Part shown: positions 22,126 through 22,353 of the stretch, one piece after another
Layout of the letters: the number at the start of each line of letters is the position of its first letter
Numbering within the stretch: position 1 is the first letter of the stretch
NCBI GenBank assembly: GCA_017449925.1
Contig: JAFSYO010000162.1
Span: 1 to 22,353 of the forward strand
DNA from: Stomatobaculum sp.
Lineage (GTDB): Bacteria; Bacillota_A; Clostridia; Lachnospirales; Lachnospiraceae
Direction: 5' to 3'
Length of the DNA stretch: 22,353 bases
Program-made: the position numbers and the translations under genes
Notes under the pieces: model-generated
What the model saw: the letters and a program-made list of their open reading frames with translations, nothing else
Database searches by the model: none
Told to the model about the DNA's origin: nothing

Positions 22126-22144
22126 CCCCCTGCTCTGCAGGGGG
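22126..22144 (+). repeat. Subterminal hairpin of the IS200-type element
   Basis: CCCCCTGC (22126-22133) and GCAGGGGG (22137-22144), a perfect 8-bp stem with a TCT loop. Its place near the left end fits the imperfect-palindrome hairpins that TnpA transposases recognise, or a barrier to incoming transcription. Confidence 0.6.
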
Positions 22145-22171
22145 AGGGAAGATCTTCAGATCAAAGTAAAA

Positions 22172-22222
22172 CCCGTGCTAGGATAAAAGTAGGTCTGCAA
22201 ACCACAAATAACCTAACACGGG
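22172..22222 (+). promoter_or_regulatory. Hairpin hiding the tnpA ribosome binding site
   Basis: CCCGTGCTAGG (22172-22182) pairs with CCTAACACGGG (22212-22222) with a single C-A mismatch. The downstream arm runs into GGGAGG, the ribosome site for the ATG at 22234. In IS200 a leader stem-loop that sequesters this site and keeps transposase low is known, and this has the same layout. Confidence 0.7.
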
Positions 22223-22233
22223 AGGTGTGCCAG

Positions 22234-22353
22234 ATGGGCACAGAAAACAGTTTAGCCCATACAAAATGGGAATGCAAGTATCACATAGTATTTGCGCCTA
22301 AGTATCGGAGACAGGTAATTTATAAGGATATCCGTGCAGATGTAGGACAGATA
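22234..22353 (+). CDS. tnpA: IS200/IS605-family transposase TnpA, N-terminal 40 codons
   Basis: Open to the window end with no stop. The first 40 residues, including AHTKWECKYHIVFAPKYRRQ and VIYKDIRADVGQI, are the standard opening of IS200-like Y1 (HUH) transposases (W-x-C-K-Y-H-I-V-F-x-P-K-Y-R-R). The HUH motif and the catalytic Tyr would come further downstream and cannot be checked. The protein nicks and joins single-stranded DNA at the element ends. The ribosome site GGGAGG (22220-22225) lies eight bases before the ATG and is part of the inhibitory hairpin. Whether a tnpB/RNA-guided nuclease gene follows is unknown. Confidence 0.93.
   Translation, partial: MGTENSLAHTKWECKYHIVFAPKYRRQVIYKDIRADVGQI

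Larger units (their letters stand above)
22121..22353 (+). mobile_element. IS200/IS605-family element, left part (right end outside)
   Basis: The start of a single-strand-transposing IS200-type element: a GC-rich hairpin near the left end, a second long hairpin in the leader, and the beginning of a TnpA reading frame. IS200/IS605 elements lack terminal inverted repeats and do not duplicate their target, so the exact left boundary cannot be read here; 22121 is approximate. It sits immediately after the epsC terminator, a safe insertion place. Confidence 0.8.

Overview
The window looks like chromosome of a GC-rich Gram-positive clostridium, most likely Lachnospiraceae-like. The clues are an LtaS-type sulfatase-fold membrane enzyme, purine-rich Shine-Dalgarno sites, a dhaKLM system with a single-domain DhaM, a long-form (EpsC-type) serine acetyltransferase, and an XRE regulator fused to a zinc ribbon. 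Genus cannot be fixed from sequence alone.

Layout. (1) 1-1450: the 3' end of glycogen synthase with a strong terminator, then a small alpha/beta hydrolase. (2) 1468-5281: an LTA-synthase-like transmembrane enzyme with an Ala-Thr-Ala-Ser-Asn/Asp repeat linker, a Zn-ribbon sirtuin, and a secreted two-repeat SH3 protein ending in a terminator. (3) 5300-10980: a sigma-A-type promoter with a palindrome near its predicted start site drives three collinear genes: a TerB_N/TerB_C protein, a BrxC/BrxD-type P-loop ATPase and an Lhr/BrxHI-like superfamily II helicase. No BREX methylase (PglX), PglZ, BrxC or nuclease is present around them. This is the most interesting locus and is best read as a stand-alone DNA-processing or candidate antiviral module. 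(4) 11051-13338: dhaK-dhaL-dhaM, PEP-dependent dihydroxyacetone phosphorylation, with a strong promoter, an intercistronic hairpin and a terminator. (5) 13371-16817: a secreted alpha/beta hydrolase, a convergent XRE/zinc-ribbon regulator sharing a 38-bp perfect palindromic terminator, a patatin-like lipase, and a convergent Cof-type HAD phosphatase. (6) 16928-20952: a metal-responsive operon: ArsR/SmtB sensor, free HMA domain, Zn/Cd/Pb-type P1B ATPase without its own HMA domain, and a tightly linked secreted cell-wall protein. A CadC/CzrA-style operator lies over the predicted start site and a second Fur-family-like inverted repeat follows it. (7) 21095-22103: serine O-acetyltransferase and a terminator hairpin. 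(8) about 22121 to the end: the left part of an IS200/IS605-family element, with a hairpin that would hide the tnpA ribosome binding site and the first 40 codons of tnpA.

Genes mostly lie on the + strand; only the XRE regulator and the HAD phosphatase are on the - strand. Many long open frames antisense to the GC-rich genes are codon-bias artefacts and are not listed. No stretch above 300 bases lacks a gene. No tRNA, rRNA, CRISPR array or known riboswitch was recognised.
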